Below, one piece after another: positions 53,629 to 62,862 of a stretch of 64,000 nt of DNA (positions within the stretch are counted from its first letter, which is position 1; every line of letters starts with the position of its first letter). Under the pieces are notes generated by a model, which worked only from the letters and a program-made list of their open reading frames with translations, ran no database searches and was not told where the DNA came from. The DNA is from Falsiroseomonas sp051860665 (lineage in GTDB: Bacteria; Pseudomonadota; Alphaproteobacteria; Acetobacterales; Acetobacteraceae), in assembly GCF_051860665.1 (NCBI RefSeq), contig NZ_JBHYDM010000003.1:248001-312000 (forward strand), read 5' to 3'. The translations under genes were made by a program, and so were the position numbers.

Positions 53629-55436
53629 GCGGTTTCCTCGATGGACCAGCGGACGGTCCAGGGGCCGAGGCCCTGCGCGGCCCCCGCCCGCCAGATCACG
53701 CGGCCGGCCTCGGCAGGTTCGGGCAGTTCGGTGGCGGAGAGATTGGCGGCGAGGTGCAGCTTGCCGCCGCGATGCAGCGCCCAGGTGATCTCGACCGCGC
53801 CCTCGCCCAGCACCCGGCGGACCCCGCCGCGGCGGATGCCGGACAGGTGCGGGATGATCTCGGCGTGGCGCACGGCGAGGATGGCGCGGTGCCACTCCAG
53901 CGCCTCGGCATGCGCAGGCCGCGCCAGCTCGTCCCAGCGCAGTTTCGCCGAGGCGAAGGTGGCCTCCGCCAGGGGGTCCGGTATGCGTTCCCGGCTTTCC
54001 GGATCAGCAAATTCGGGGAATCGAGAAAATTCCGCGCGGCGCCCTTCGCGCACGGCATCGGCCAGGTCGGGCCCGAAGTCGCAGAAGAAGGGGAAGGGCT
54101 GCGCGGCGGACCATTCCTCGCCCATGAAGAGCATCGGCACCTGCGGCAGCAGCAGCGCCACGGCGCCGACGGCGCGCAGCGCGGGAAGCGGCGCGATCTG
54201 CGACAGGCGATCGCCGAAGGCGCGGTTGCCGATCTGGTCGTGGTTCTGCAGGAAAGCGATGAAGGCGGCGGGCGGCAGGGCCGCGCTGGCCTCGCCGCGC
54301 GGATGGCCGCGATAGGGCATCATCTGGCCCTGGAAGCCGAAACCCTCGGCCAGGGTGCGGGCGAGAAGTTCGGTGTCGCCCTGGTAGTCGGCATAATAGC
54401 CGCTGCGCTCGCCGGTCGCCGCGACATGCAGCACATGATGCGCATCGTCGTTCCACTGCGCCGTGTAGTGCAGGGGCCGGCCGCGGGCGTCGCGCTGCAG
54501 CCGGCGCGCCTCGTTCTCCTCATTCTCCAGCACCAGATGCACCGGCCGGTCCGGCACGGCGGCGCGCACGCGCTCCGCCAATTCCTCCAGCAGGTGGCGC
54601 GGGCTGTCGTCGAGGATGGCATGCACGGCATCCAGCCGCAGCCCGTCGAGGTGGAATTCCTCGATCCAGTAGAGCGCGTTGTGGATGAAGTATTCCCGCA
54701 CCGGCTCGGACTCGGCCCCGTCGAAGTTCAACGCGGCGCCCCAGGGGGTCTTGTGGCGATGCGTGAAGGCCTGCGGCGCGATGGCGTGCAGATAGGCGCC
54801 CTCCGGCCCGAAGTGGTTGTAGACCACGTCGAGCATGACCATCAGCCCATGGCCATGCGCGGCCTGCACCAGCGCCTTCAGGTCCTCCGGCCGGCCGTAG
54901 CTGCCATCCGGGGCATAGGGCAGCACGCCGTCATAACCCCAGTTCCGGCCGCCCGGGAAATCCGCCACCGGCATGATCTGGAGGGCGGTGACGCCGAGTG
55001 CCGCCAGATGCGGCAGGCGCGCGATCGCGGCCGCGAATGTGCCTTCCGGCGTGAAGCTGCCGATGTGCAATTCATACAGCACCGCCTCCGCCCAGGGGCG
55101 GCCGCGCCAGCCGGCATCGGTCCAGTGATGCGCGGCGGGGTCGATCACCTCGCTCGGCCCGTGCACATCCTTCGGCTGGTGGCGGGAGGCCGGGTCCGGC
55201 ACGCGCAGCCCGTCCGGCAACACGAAGCGATAGCGGCTGCCCGCCCGCGCCGCGCGCGTCGCCAGCGCATGCCAGCCGCCCTCCTCCCGCCGCATGGGCA
55301 GCGGTTCGGCGCCGTCGATCTCCAGCCGCACCTGCGCATGGGTCGGCGCCCAGAGGCGGAACAGCACGGCGCCATCCGGCTGCACCGATGCGCCGAAGGG
55401 CATGGAGTGGGCACGCGTCACGCTGGGGCTGGTCAT
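53625..55436 (-). CDS. treZ: Malto-oligosyltrehalose trehalohydrolase TreZ
   Basis: 603 residues from the ATG at 55436 (MTSPSVTRAHSMPFGASV); another ATG lies 36 bases upstream. Features are FRLWAPTHAQVRL (E-set domain), YELHIGSFTPEGTF near 111, VYNHFGPEGAYLH near 185, GLRLDAVHAILDD near 240 with the catalytic Asp, and QNHDQIGNRAFG near 360. It releases trehalose from the product of TreY. treY follows with an ATGA overlap, and glgX is divergent across 143 bases. The set makes trehalose from glycogen or starch-like glucan. Confidence 0.94.
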   Translation of the reverse strand: MTSPSVTRAHSMPFGASVQPDGAVLFRLWAPTHAQVRLEIDGAEPLPMRREEGGWHALATRAARAGSRYRFVLPDGLRVPDPASRHQPKDVHGPSEVIDPAAHHWTDAGWRGRPWAEAVLYELHIGSFTPEGTFAAAIARLPHLAALGVTALQIMPVADFPGGRNWGYDGVLPYAPDGSYGRPEDLKALVQAAHGHGLMVMLDVVYNHFGPEGAYLHAIAPQAFTHRHKTPWGAALNFDGAESEPVREYFIHNALYWIEEFHLDGLRLDAVHAILDDSPRHLLEELAERVRAAVPDRPVHLVLENEENEARRLQRDARGRPLHYTAQWNDDAHHVLHVAATGERSGYYADYQGDTELLARTLAEGFGFQGQMMPYRGHPRGEASAALPPAAFIAFLQNHDQIGNRAFGDRLSQIAPLPALRAVGAVALLLPQVPMLFMGEEWSAAQPFPFFCDFGPDLADAVREGRRAEFSRFPEFADPESRERIPDPLAEATFASAKLRWDELARPAHAEALEWHRAILAVRHAEIIPHLSGIRRGGVRRVLGEGAVEITWALHRGGKLHLAANLSATELPEPAEAGRVIWRAGAAQGLGPWTVRWSIEETA

Positions 55437-55579
55437 GCCCCGGGAAACCGGCAGAGGGTGCCTTCGTTCCATCCGCAGGCGAAAAATTCCTCTGCTGCGC
55501 CGCGGGAACGCGGCGCGGCCAGGAATGTTGTGCAGCCGCCGGTTCCGTCTCGGGCCCGGCTGTTCCGAGGGGGCTTGAG

Positions 55580-57817
55580 ATGCGGATACGGCCAGTGAAT
55601 GAGGCGCCCCAGGTCATGCGGCCTTCGCGCATCCGCGAAGGCTCTCCCTTCCCGCTCGGCGCCAGCTGGGACGGGCTGGGCGTGAACTTCGCCCTCTTCT
55701 CCGCCAATGCCACGAAGGTGGAGCTGTGCCTCTACGACGATGCTGGCGAGACCGAGCTTGAGCGCATCGCGCTACCCGAATACACCGACGAGGTCTGGCA
55801 CGGCTACCTGCCGGATGCGCGGCCCGGCACCATCTACGGCTATCGCGTGCACGGGCCGCATGCGCCGGAAGCCGGCCACCGCTTCAATCCGAACAAGCTG
55901 CTGATCGACCCCTATGCGCGCGCCATCGTCGGCGACCTGACCTGGGGCCCGGAATGCTTCGGCTATGAGCTGGAAACCGGCGACGACCTGACCTTCGACA
56001 CGCGCGACAGCGGCCCGCTGATGCCGAAATGCCGCGTCATCGACCCCGCCTTCACCTGGGGCCGCGAACGCAGCCCCGCCGTGCCCTGGGACCGCACCGT
56101 GGTCTACGAGACCCATGTGAAGGGCCTGACCAAGCTGCACCCGGCGCTGCCCGAGGATCTGCGCGGCACCTATGCCGGCCTCGCCTCCAGGGAGGTGGTG
56201 GACTACCTGCGCGGCCTCGGCGTGACCTCGGTCGAGCTGCTGCCGGTGCATACCTTCCTGAATGACCAGTTCCTGCTGGATAAGGGCCTCACCAACTACT
56301 GGGGCTACAACACCATCTCCTTCTTCGCCCCGGCGCGGCGCTATGCGCGCAACCGGGAATTCGCCTTCTCCGAATTCAAGGAGATGGTCGCGCGGCTGCA
56401 TGATGGCGGGCTCGAGGTGATCCTGGACGTCGTCTACAACCACACGGCGGAGGGCAATGAGCGCGGCCCGATGCTGTCCTTCAAGGGCATCGACAATGCC
56501 AGCTACTACCGCCTGCTGAAGGACCAGCCGCGCTACTACATCAATGACACCGGCACCGGGAACACGCTCAACCTGTCGCATCCCCGCGTGCTGCAGATGG
56601 TGAATGACAGCCTGCGCTACTGGGCGACCGAGATGCGAGTCGACGGCTTCCGGTTCGACCTGGCGACGATTCTCGGCCGCGAGGATCACGGCTTCGACGA
56701 AGGCGGCGGCTTTCTGGACAGCTGCCGGCAGGACCCCGTCCTGTCCCGCGTGAAGCTGATCGCGGAGCCCTGGGATTGCGGGCCGGGCGGCTACCAGGTG
56801 GGCGGCTTCCCGCCCGGCTGGGCGGAGTGGAACGACCGCTTCCGCGACACGGTCCGCGCCTTCTGGAAGGGCGATGAGGGGCAGTCCTCGGATGTCGCGG
56901 CGCGGCTCACCGCCTCCGCGGATCTCTTCGAACGCCGTGGCCGCAAGCCCTGGGCCAGCGTGAACTTCATCACGGCGCATGACGGGTTCACGCTGCACGA
57001 CCTGGTCAGCTACAACGACAAGCACAACGAGGCGAATGGCGAGGGCGGCCAGGACGGCCATGCCCACAACATCTCCTGGAACCACGGCGCCGAGGGGCCG
57101 ACTGACGACCCCGAGATCAATGCGCTGCGCGAACGCCAGAAGCGCAACATGCTGGCCACCCTGCTGCTGTCGCAGGGCACGCCGATGCTGCTGTCCGGCG
57201 ACGAGTTCGGCCGCAGCCAGCAGGGCAACAACAATGTCTATTGCCAGGACAACGAGCTGTCCTGGGTGAACTGGGCCGGCATCGATGCCGCCGGCCGCGA
57301 CCTGGCCGCCTTCACCCGCAAGCTGATCGCGCTGCGCCATAACTTCCCCGTCCTGCGCCGCGCGCGCTTCCTGAATGGCGGGGTGGATGAGGAGCTGGGC
57401 ATCAAGGATGTCACCTGGCTGACGCCCTCCGGCACCGAGATGGAGGACGGGCATTGGGACGATCCCAATGCGCGCTGCTTCGGCATGCTGCTGGATGGCC
57501 GCGCCCAGGCCACCGGCATCCGCCGCCCGGCCGGCGATGCCACGCTGCTGCTGGTGCTGAACGCGCATCACGACGTGGTGGAATTCGCCCTGCCGGAACC
57601 ACCCGCGGGCCAGCGCTGGCTGCTGCTGGTGGATACCAACAAGCCCGATCTGGACGAGCCGGAACCCTTCGAATTCGGCCACCCCTATCTGGTGACCGGC
57701 CGTTCGCTGCTGCTTTTGGTGCTGCACCCCGAAGCCGGCGGCCGCGCCATCCTGACCGCGGCGCGCACCGCGCTGCTCGCCGGCGCCATGGCGCCGCCGA
57801 TCCCGCCCGTCGCCTGA
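55580..57817 (+). CDS. glgX: Glycogen debranching enzyme GlgX
   Basis: 745 residues. Isoamylase-type GH13 features are SPFPLGASWDGLGVNFALFS near 22-41, YETHVKGLTKLHP near 173, DVVYNHTAEGNE near 285, RVDGFRFDLATILGR with catalytic Asp near 355 and FITAHDGFTLHDLVSYND near 462. It removes alpha-1,6 branches from glycogen limit dextrins and thereby supplies linear maltodextrin to TreY. The divergent arrangement with treZ suggests a common promoter region. Two hairpins lie between its stop and the next, convergent, gene. Confidence 0.95.
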   Translation: MRIRPVNEAPQVMRPSRIREGSPFPLGASWDGLGVNFALFSANATKVELCLYDDAGETELERIALPEYTDEVWHGYLPDARPGTIYGYRVHGPHAPEAGHRFNPNKLLIDPYARAIVGDLTWGPECFGYELETGDDLTFDTRDSGPLMPKCRVIDPAFTWGRERSPAVPWDRTVVYETHVKGLTKLHPALPEDLRGTYAGLASREVVDYLRGLGVTSVELLPVHTFLNDQFLLDKGLTNYWGYNTISFFAPARRYARNREFAFSEFKEMVARLHDGGLEVILDVVYNHTAEGNERGPMLSFKGIDNASYYRLLKDQPRYYINDTGTGNTLNLSHPRVLQMVNDSLRYWATEMRVDGFRFDLATILGREDHGFDEGGGFLDSCRQDPVLSRVKLIAEPWDCGPGGYQVGGFPPGWAEWNDRFRDTVRAFWKGDEGQSSDVAARLTASADLFERRGRKPWASVNFITAHDGFTLHDLVSYNDKHNEANGEGGQDGHAHNISWNHGAEGPTDDPEINALRERQKRNMLATLLLSQGTPMLLSGDEFGRSQQGNNNVYCQDNELSWVNWAGIDAAGRDLAAFTRKLIALRHNFPVLRRARFLNGGVDEELGIKDVTWLTPSGTEMEDGHWDDPNARCFGMLLDGRAQATGIRRPAGDATLLLVLNAHHDVVEFALPEPPAGQRWLLLVDTNKPDLDEPEPFEFGHPYLVTGRSLLLLVLHPEAGGRAILTAARTALLAGAMAPPIPPVA

Positions 57818-57823
57818 AGCACC

Positions 57824-57854
57824 ATCCGATAACGCTGAATCAGTGTTATCGGAT
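57824..57854. repeat. 31-bp near-perfect palindrome after glgX
   Basis: The 31 bases form a 15-bp inverted repeat around one central base, with a single non-palindromic pair at 57834/57844 that is G-U when transcribed on the plus strand. The arms read ATCCGATAAC... and ...GTTATCGGAT. It is unusually AT-rich for this window. A T-rich tail is absent, so it could be a terminator without U-tract or a dispersed palindromic element. Confidence 0.6.
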
Positions 57855-57884
57855 TTCGTGCATTGGAAATAATGACTTCCAGGG

Positions 57885-57914
57885 CACGATATCCGTCCGA
57901 CTGGACGGATCGTG
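57885..57914. other. Bulged hairpin between glgX and the receiver gene
   Basis: CACGAT at 57885-57890 and CCGTCC at 57893-57898 pair with GGACGG at 57903-57908 and ATCGTG at 57909-57914, with a 2-nt bulge and a 4-nt loop: twelve base pairs in all. It lies 15 bases beyond the end of the convergent receiver gene and probably helps separate the two transcripts. No T-run is present. Confidence 0.5.
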
Positions 57915-57929
57915 GCCTAGGCGCGCGCC

Positions 57930-58355
57930 TCAATCGACGAAGAGGTGCACATCCGGCGGCAGCGGAGGGGGTGCTGTGCCAAGCTGGAGGCGGTCCAAGG
58001 CCTCCAGCGCCCGCGCCACGTCGCGAAAGTCGTAGGGCTTGGCGATGCAGCCGCGCGCGCCGGTATCCTCCATCTCCTGCCGCCAGGCGGGACCATGGCC
58101 GGTGGCGTACAGAACCTGCACCCCTTCCGCCGCCAGCGCCCGCCCCACCTTCAATCCGCTGCCGCCGCCGGCCAGCTGCAGGTCCACCACGGCGAAGTCA
58201 GGATCGCATTCGGCGGCCAGGCTCAGCGCGGCGGCCTCGGTCGCCGCGGTACCGCAGACATGAAAGCCGTGGTCTTCAAGCGCCTCCCCGGTCGCCATGG
58301 CGACCAGATCCTCGTCCTCGACGACCAGCACGCGGCGCATTCCCTGCTCCGGCAT
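57930..58355 (-). CDS. Stand-alone response regulator receiver protein
   Basis: 141 residues, one receiver domain only. The acidic pocket is VVEDED at 11-16, the phosphoacceptor is Asp58 in VVDLQLAG, the switch Thr is at 85 (ATGHG) and Lys106 lies in IAKPYDF. No output domain follows; the last 25 residues are proline-rich. CheY-like or Crp-type single-domain regulators of this kind act by protein contact. GGAGGGAGAGG precedes the ATG. No kinase gene is in the window. It is downstream of the egt genes on the same strand, 67 bases apart, so it may be the last gene of their unit. Confidence 0.88.
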   Translation of the reverse strand: MPEQGMRRVLVVEDEDLVAMATGEALEDHGFHVCGTAATEAAALSLAAECDPDFAVVDLQLAGGGSGLKVGRALAAEGVQVLYATGHGPAWRQEMEDTGARGCIAKPYDFRDVARALEALDRLQLGTAPPPLPPDVHLFVD

Positions 58356-58422
58356 CGCCCTCTCCCTCCGGTTGATCGGGGCATAACGAAACGAATCTGC
58401 CCCGGTTCCGCGGCCGGGCCGG

Positions 58423-59364
58423 TCAGGCCCGCAGCAGCCAGACGGAGAACATCTCCTCCGGATCCATCCAGACTTGCGCCTGGCGCCAGCCGGCCGCCTC
58501 GGCCAATTGGCGCAGGCGGTCGGGGCGGTATTTGTGGCTGCTCTCGGTATGGATGCTCTCGCCCCGGGCGAAGGTGAAGACCTTTCCGCCCAGCCGCACC
58601 TGCTGCGGGCGGCGGGAGACGAGGTGCATCTCGATGCGTTCCCGCCCCGGATTCCAGCGCGCCGCATGGGCGAAGCCATCCAGCGCGAAATCCGCCCCGG
58701 CCTCCCGGTTCAGCCGCGCCAGCAGGTTCAGGTTGAAGGCGGCGGTCACCCGGGCGCTGTCGTCATAGGCGGCTTCCAGGATCGCCACTTCCTTCACCAG
58801 GTCGGCGCCCAGCAGCATCCGCGCCCCCGGCCCCAAGGTCGCCCGGGCGCGTGCCAGGAAAGCCACCGCCTCCTCCGGCTCGAAATTGCCGATGGTGGAG
58901 CCGGAGAAGAAGCCGAGTCGCGCGGCGCTGCCGCCGGCATGGGCGGGCAGGTCGAAGGGCCGCGTGAAATCCGCCACCACCGGGCGCACCGGCAGGCCCG
59001 GGAAGGCCGCGGTGACGCGCGCGGCCACGTCCTCCAGCCATTCCGGGGCGATGTCCACGGGCAGGTACGCCACCGGCGCCTGAAGCGCGCCCAGCAGCTG
59101 CACCGCCTTGGCGCCGTCGCCGGGGCCGAATTCCACCACGGCCGCGCCAGGGCCCACCGCCTGGGCGATGTCCCGGCCGCGCTGGTCCAGGATCTGCACC
59201 TCGGTCCGCGTCGGGTAGTATTCCGGCAGGCGGGTGATCGCCTCGAACAGCCGCGTGCCCTCGGCGTCATAGAGCCATTTGCAGGGCAGCGTCTTGCGCG
59301 CGGCGGACAGGCCCGCGATGGCATCGGCCACCAGGGCCGGCTGCAGCTCCACCGCGGCGCTCAT
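58423..59364 (-). CDS. egtD: L-histidine N(alpha)-methyltransferase EgtD
   Basis: 313 residues. The SAM motif VVEFGPGDGAK is at 76-86, and SGSTIGNFEPEEAVAFL near 154, which binds the substrate carboxylate, and the YDDSARVTAAFNLNLLARLN segment near 204 (shown in part as DDSARVTAAFNLNLL) are EgtD hallmarks. It trimethylates L-histidine to hercynine using SAM, the first step of ergothioneine synthesis. Its start overlaps the egtB stop (ATGA), so both are translated together. Frame extension beyond 59364 is antisense sequence. Confidence 0.95.
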   Translation of the reverse strand: MSAAVELQPALVADAIAGLSAARKTLPCKWLYDAEGTRLFEAITRLPEYYPTRTEVQILDQRGRDIAQAVGPGAAVVEFGPGDGAKAVQLLGALQAPVAYLPVDIAPEWLEDVAARVTAAFPGLPVRPVVADFTRPFDLPAHAGGSAARLGFFSGSTIGNFEPEEAVAFLARARATLGPGARMLLGADLVKEVAILEAAYDDSARVTAAFNLNLLARLNREAGADFALDGFAHAARWNPGRERIEMHLVSRRPQQVRLGGKVFTFARGESIHTESSHKYRPDRLRQLAEAAGWRQAQVWMDPEEMFSVWLLRA

Positions 59365-60563
59365 GCCGCATCCTCCGCCAGGCGGAGGCCGGTGAATTGC
59401 CAGCGCGCCTCGGGCGGGAAGAAGTTGCGGTAGCTGGCGCGGGAATGGCCGGGGGCGGTGGCCAGCGAGCCGCCGCGCAGCACCATCTGGTTCACCATGA
59501 ACTTGCCGTTGTATTCGCCGACCGCGCCTTCCCAGGGGCGAAACCCCGGATAGGGGCGATAGGCGCTGCCGGTCCATTGCCAGGCGATGCCCTCGGCCTC
59601 GGCAAAACCAGGGAGGGCGGCCGCGGCTTCCCATTCCTGCTCGGTCGGCAGGCGCTTGCCGGCCCAGCGGGCGAAGGCATCCGCCTCGTACCAGGAGATG
59701 TGGCGGACCGGCGCGGCGGGGTCGATCGGGCGCGGCCCCCCCAGGCCGAATTCCAGCCAGGCCCCGTCCCGCTCCTCCCAATAGAGCGGCGCGTGCCAGT
59801 CCTGTGCCTGGCAGGCGGCCCAGCCGTCGCTCATCCAGAGCAGGGGGCGTTGATAGCCGCCCTCCGCGATGAAGGCCTGCCATTCGGCATTGGTCACCAG
59901 GCGATTGGCGATGCGATAGGGCGCCAGGTAGTGGCGATGGCGCGGCGTCTCATTGTCGAAGGCATAGCCGATGCCGTCATGGCCGATCTCGACCACGCCT
60001 TCCGGCCCCTCCAGCATGGCGGCGGCCGCGGCATCCGGCGCGGGGTCCTGCCATGCGGGGTCATAGGCCGGGCGCAGCGGGTTCAGCGACAGGGCGTGCA
60101 GCGCATCCGTCAGCAACAGCTCCTGGTGCTGTTCCTCATGCTGCAGGCCGAGCTCCACCAGGGAGGCGATCTCGGGTGTCGCGACGCCGAGCAGCCGCGC
60201 CATGCCGGCATCCACCTGGCGGCGATATTCAGCGATGGCGGCACCGTCCGGCCGTGTGATCATGCCGCGCTGCGGCCGGGCATGCCGCGGGCCGGCGGCG
60301 ACGTAGTAGCTGTTGAACAGCGTCGCGTAATCCTCCTGCACACGCTGGGCACCCGGCAGATGCGGCAACAGCAGAAAAGTCTCGAAGAACCAGGTGGTAT
60401 GGGCGCGATGCCATTTGGTCGGGCTGCAATCCGGCATGGATTGCACGACCTGATCCTCCGGCGAGAGCGGCGTGGCCAGTGACTCGGTCCGCGCACGGAC
60501 GGAGCGATAGCGATCGAGGAGGTGCCGCGCGGCCGCGGGGCGCCCCATGGAAATCTGGTTCAT
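59361..60563 (-). CDS. egtB: Ergothioneine biosynthesis sulfoxide synthase EgtB
   Basis: 400 residues: an N-terminal DinB-like iron-binding domain and a C-terminal formylglycine-generating-enzyme-like domain. Likely iron ligands are His52 (KWHRAHTTWFFE) and His142 and His146 (QHEEQHQELL). The C-terminal half has EEGIAWQWTGSAY-like residues and MVLRGGSLATAPGHSRASYR near 360. It couples hercynine with a thiol (gamma-glutamylcysteine or cysteine) and O2 to form the sulfoxide. EgtC and EgtE are not present here; other pathways use cysteine directly. Start is ATG 60563 with GGGAGCG upstream. Confidence 0.94.
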   Translation of the reverse strand: MNQISMGRPAAARHLLDRYRSVRARTESLATPLSPEDQVVQSMPDCSPTKWHRAHTTWFFETFLLLPHLPGAQRVQEDYATLFNSYYVAAGPRHARPQRGMITRPDGAAIAEYRRQVDAGMARLLGVATPEIASLVELGLQHEEQHQELLLTDALHALSLNPLRPAYDPAWQDPAPDAAAAAMLEGPEGVVEIGHDGIGYAFDNETPRHRHYLAPYRIANRLVTNAEWQAFIAEGGYQRPLLWMSDGWAACQAQDWHAPLYWEERDGAWLEFGLGGPRPIDPAAPVRHISWYEADAFARWAGKRLPTEQEWEAAAALPGFAEAEGIAWQWTGSAYRPYPGFRPWEGAVGEYNGKFMVNQMVLRGGSLATAPGHSRASYRNFFPPEARWQFTGLRLAEDAA

Positions 60564-60641
60564 GCTGTCGCGGCGCTCCCGGTTCAGCGCCAGGAACGCG
60601 GCAGGAACAGCCGGGTTGCGCCTCGCGGGGCGCCCGGCGCT

Positions 60642-61568
60642 TCAGCCCGGCAGCAGGGCGCGCCGGAGGGATTGCACGACATGCGCGCCCATGGCGGCCC
60701 GCGTTTCCACCGTGGCGCTGGCGATATGCGGGGCCAGGACCACGTTGGGCAGCGCGGCGAAGCGCGGGTCGATGCGCGGCTCGTTCCGGAAGACATCGAG
60801 GCCGGCCGAGCCCAGCCCGCCATCCTCCAGCGCCGCCAGCAGCGCCGCCTCCTCCACCACCTCGCCGCGGGAGATGTTGATCAACGTGCCCCGGGGACCG
60901 AGGGCGCGGAGGGTGGCTTCATCCACCAGGTTGCGGTTGGCGGCGCCGCCGGTGGTGGCGACCATCAGGATGTCGCTGTCCTGCGCCAGCGCCAGCGGCG
61001 TGGGGTGGAAGGGCAGGTCCAGCCCCGGGCGCGGGCTGCGGGTGCAGTAGCGCAGGCTGAGCCCCGCAGCAGCGGCGCGGCGGGCGATGGCGCTGCCGAT
61101 ATGGCCGAAGCCGAGCAGCCCCATGCGGCAGCCCTGGATGGAATGGCCGAAGGGAAAGTCGCCGACCCGCGCCCAATCGCCGCTGCGGACATGGGCATCC
61201 GCCGCCAGCAGCCGGCGCCGCGCCATGACCAGCAGCGCCATGGCGAGGTCCGCCACCTCCTCCGCCAGCACGGCGGAGGTGTTGGTCAAGGCGATGCCAC
61301 GTTCCGCGAGCGCGGCGGTATCCACCTTGTCGATGCCGGCGCTGAAGCAGGCGACGATGCGAAGTGCCGGCAGGCGGTCCAGCAGGGCGCGGTCCACGGT
61401 GTTGCGGCCGGAAATGGCGAGGCCAGCGATGGTGGCACCCTGCCCGTCCAGCACCGCCTTCAGCGCCGCCGGGTCGCGGCCGTCATGCACGGTGAAATGC
61501 CTGTCCAGCTCGGCCAGGGCGGCGGGCTGGATCATGTCGCTCAGCAGCAGGATTTCGGGCTTTCGCAT
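60642..61568 (-). CDS. D-isomer-specific 2-hydroxyacid dehydrogenase
   Basis: 308 residues. The dinucleotide motif GLLGFGHIGSAIARR near 147-161 is canonical GxGxxG, unlike its relative at 47.9 kb. Catalytic Arg lies in INISRGEVVEEAAL near 231, Glu in DVFRNEPRIDPRF near 260 and His in LAPHIASATVE near 280. Related enzymes reduce glyoxylate, hydroxypyruvate or other 2-keto acids. It stands between egtB and the Rieske gene on the same strand, with 78 and 54 base gaps; a role with either is not shown. Confidence 0.9.
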   Translation of the reverse strand: MRKPEILLLSDMIQPAALAELDRHFTVHDGRDPAALKAVLDGQGATIAGLAISGRNTVDRALLDRLPALRIVACFSAGIDKVDTAALAERGIALTNTSAVLAEEVADLAMALLVMARRRLLAADAHVRSGDWARVGDFPFGHSIQGCRMGLLGFGHIGSAIARRAAAAGLSLRYCTRSPRPGLDLPFHPTPLALAQDSDILMVATTGGAANRNLVDEATLRALGPRGTLINISRGEVVEEAALLAALEDGGLGSAGLDVFRNEPRIDPRFAALPNVVLAPHIASATVETRAAMGAHVVQSLRRALLPG

Positions 61569-61622
61569 GCTTGTCCTCCGGTCGGCCCGTCCATCGGCGA
61601 CGGGCCGCCGCAGGTCAATGCG

Positions 61623-62636
61623 CTACTCCGCGGGCTCCAGCGCCGGCTGATGCGCCGCGATCATCCGCGCCAGCATCCGTCGCATCAGAACGCCGGGGCG
61701 GTCGCTGGGCATGTTCATCTCGATGCCCGTCTGGTCAAGCGGCACGTCGAAATCGGTGCTTTCCAGGATGTCGCGGTCCTCATCCGTCACGATGCGGTCG
61801 AAGGCGATGACATCGGCGGCCTTGGCCTGGTCCTCCGTGTCGTTGCGGAAGACGAATTGCACGACCATGGAGGTGCCGTCGTCGATCGGCGTGGCGCAGG
61901 TGACGATGGAATGGCTGAGGCCGTTCGGATACTGGATGCGCAGTTTGCGCAGGAAGGGCGCGTACCAGCGGCCGCGCATGTGGCGGACGGTGGTGTCGCT
62001 TTCCATGTTGAGGACCTTCTTCTGGATCTCGGGATTCCGCACCGGAACCTCCGTGATCATCATGAAGCCGTCCTCGTGTTCCTCGATCTCCAGCTTGGCC
62101 GGTTCCGGGTGCCCCTGGTCGCCAAAGCTCGTCCGGTGGACGAAGGCGAAGTGGGCATTATCAAAACTGTTCTCCATCAGGCGCAGGCCGGCGCAGCTCC
62201 AGACCTCGTAGAATTCGTCGATGCGCCGGAAGCCGAGGCCCTCCTCCTCGAAATCCGGCAGCGGATACAGCGGATCCTCCAGCGCCACCCAGACATGGCC
62301 GTAGCGGATCTCCGCCTGGTAGGCGGGCACGCGCATATTGGTGGCGCCCTGCCGATCCACCGGCCGCTGCGGCACGCGCATGACGCGGCCGTCGGCGGAA
62401 AATTCCCAGCCGTGATAGCCGCAGGCCAGCCGGCCGGAGGTGTAGAAACCCTTGGAGAGTTTGGCCGTGCGATGGCAGCAGCGGTCATCCATGGCTGCCG
62501 CCTTGCCCTCCCCGTCCAGCCAGATCACCAGGTCCTGGCCGAGCAGGCGGAAGGGTTTCGGGCCTTCGGCGAGGTGGCCGACCGGCATGACCGGGTACCA
62601 GAAGCGGCGCAGCAGCGGCGTGGCGGTGGCGAGCAT
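61623..62636 (-). CDS. Rieske-type aromatic ring-hydroxylating oxygenase, large subunit
   Basis: 337 residues. The Rieske [2Fe-2S] ligands are Cys53 and His55 (CCHR) and Cys72 and His75 (CGYHGW). The mononuclear iron ligands are in NSFDNAHFAFVHRTSFG near 157-173 (Asp and two His). GGAGG precedes the ATG by about seven bases. The family hydroxylates or demethylates aromatic and N-heterocyclic compounds and needs a reductase that is not in the window. The divergent gene is an NMT1-type receptor, hinting that the substrate may be imported. Confidence 0.92.
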   Translation of the reverse strand: MLATATPLLRRFWYPVMPVGHLAEGPKPFRLLGQDLVIWLDGEGKAAAMDDRCCHRTAKLSKGFYTSGRLACGYHGWEFSADGRVMRVPQRPVDRQGATNMRVPAYQAEIRYGHVWVALEDPLYPLPDFEEEGLGFRRIDEFYEVWSCAGLRLMENSFDNAHFAFVHRTSFGDQGHPEPAKLEIEEHEDGFMMITEVPVRNPEIQKKVLNMESDTTVRHMRGRWYAPFLRKLRIQYPNGLSHSIVTCATPIDDGTSMVVQFVFRNDTEDQAKAADVIAFDRIVTDEDRDILESTDFDVPLDQTGIEMNMPSDRPGVLMRRMLARMIAAHQPALEPAE

Positions 62637-62862
62637 CCGGCGGTCCTCCTGGCGGATCGGGCGGCCACCAGGGTGCGAATCCCGGCCCCGGGACGCAAGC
62701 GCCGCGCGGCGGCAGCGCGGGCAAAAGCGCCCGCCTGATCGCCAGCCTGCCCAGATTCCGGGCAGAATCAGGCTGACACGCCGAGGCTTCGGGCAGAACA
62801 CCCTTCATTCCCCGCGCCCGCCTTGCTAACAGCGCCGCAAATCGAACTGCCGGGAACCCGCC

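Noticed and set aside
55772..57727. A 651-codon open frame on the minus strand
   Set aside because: Antisense to glgX and without recognisable motifs.
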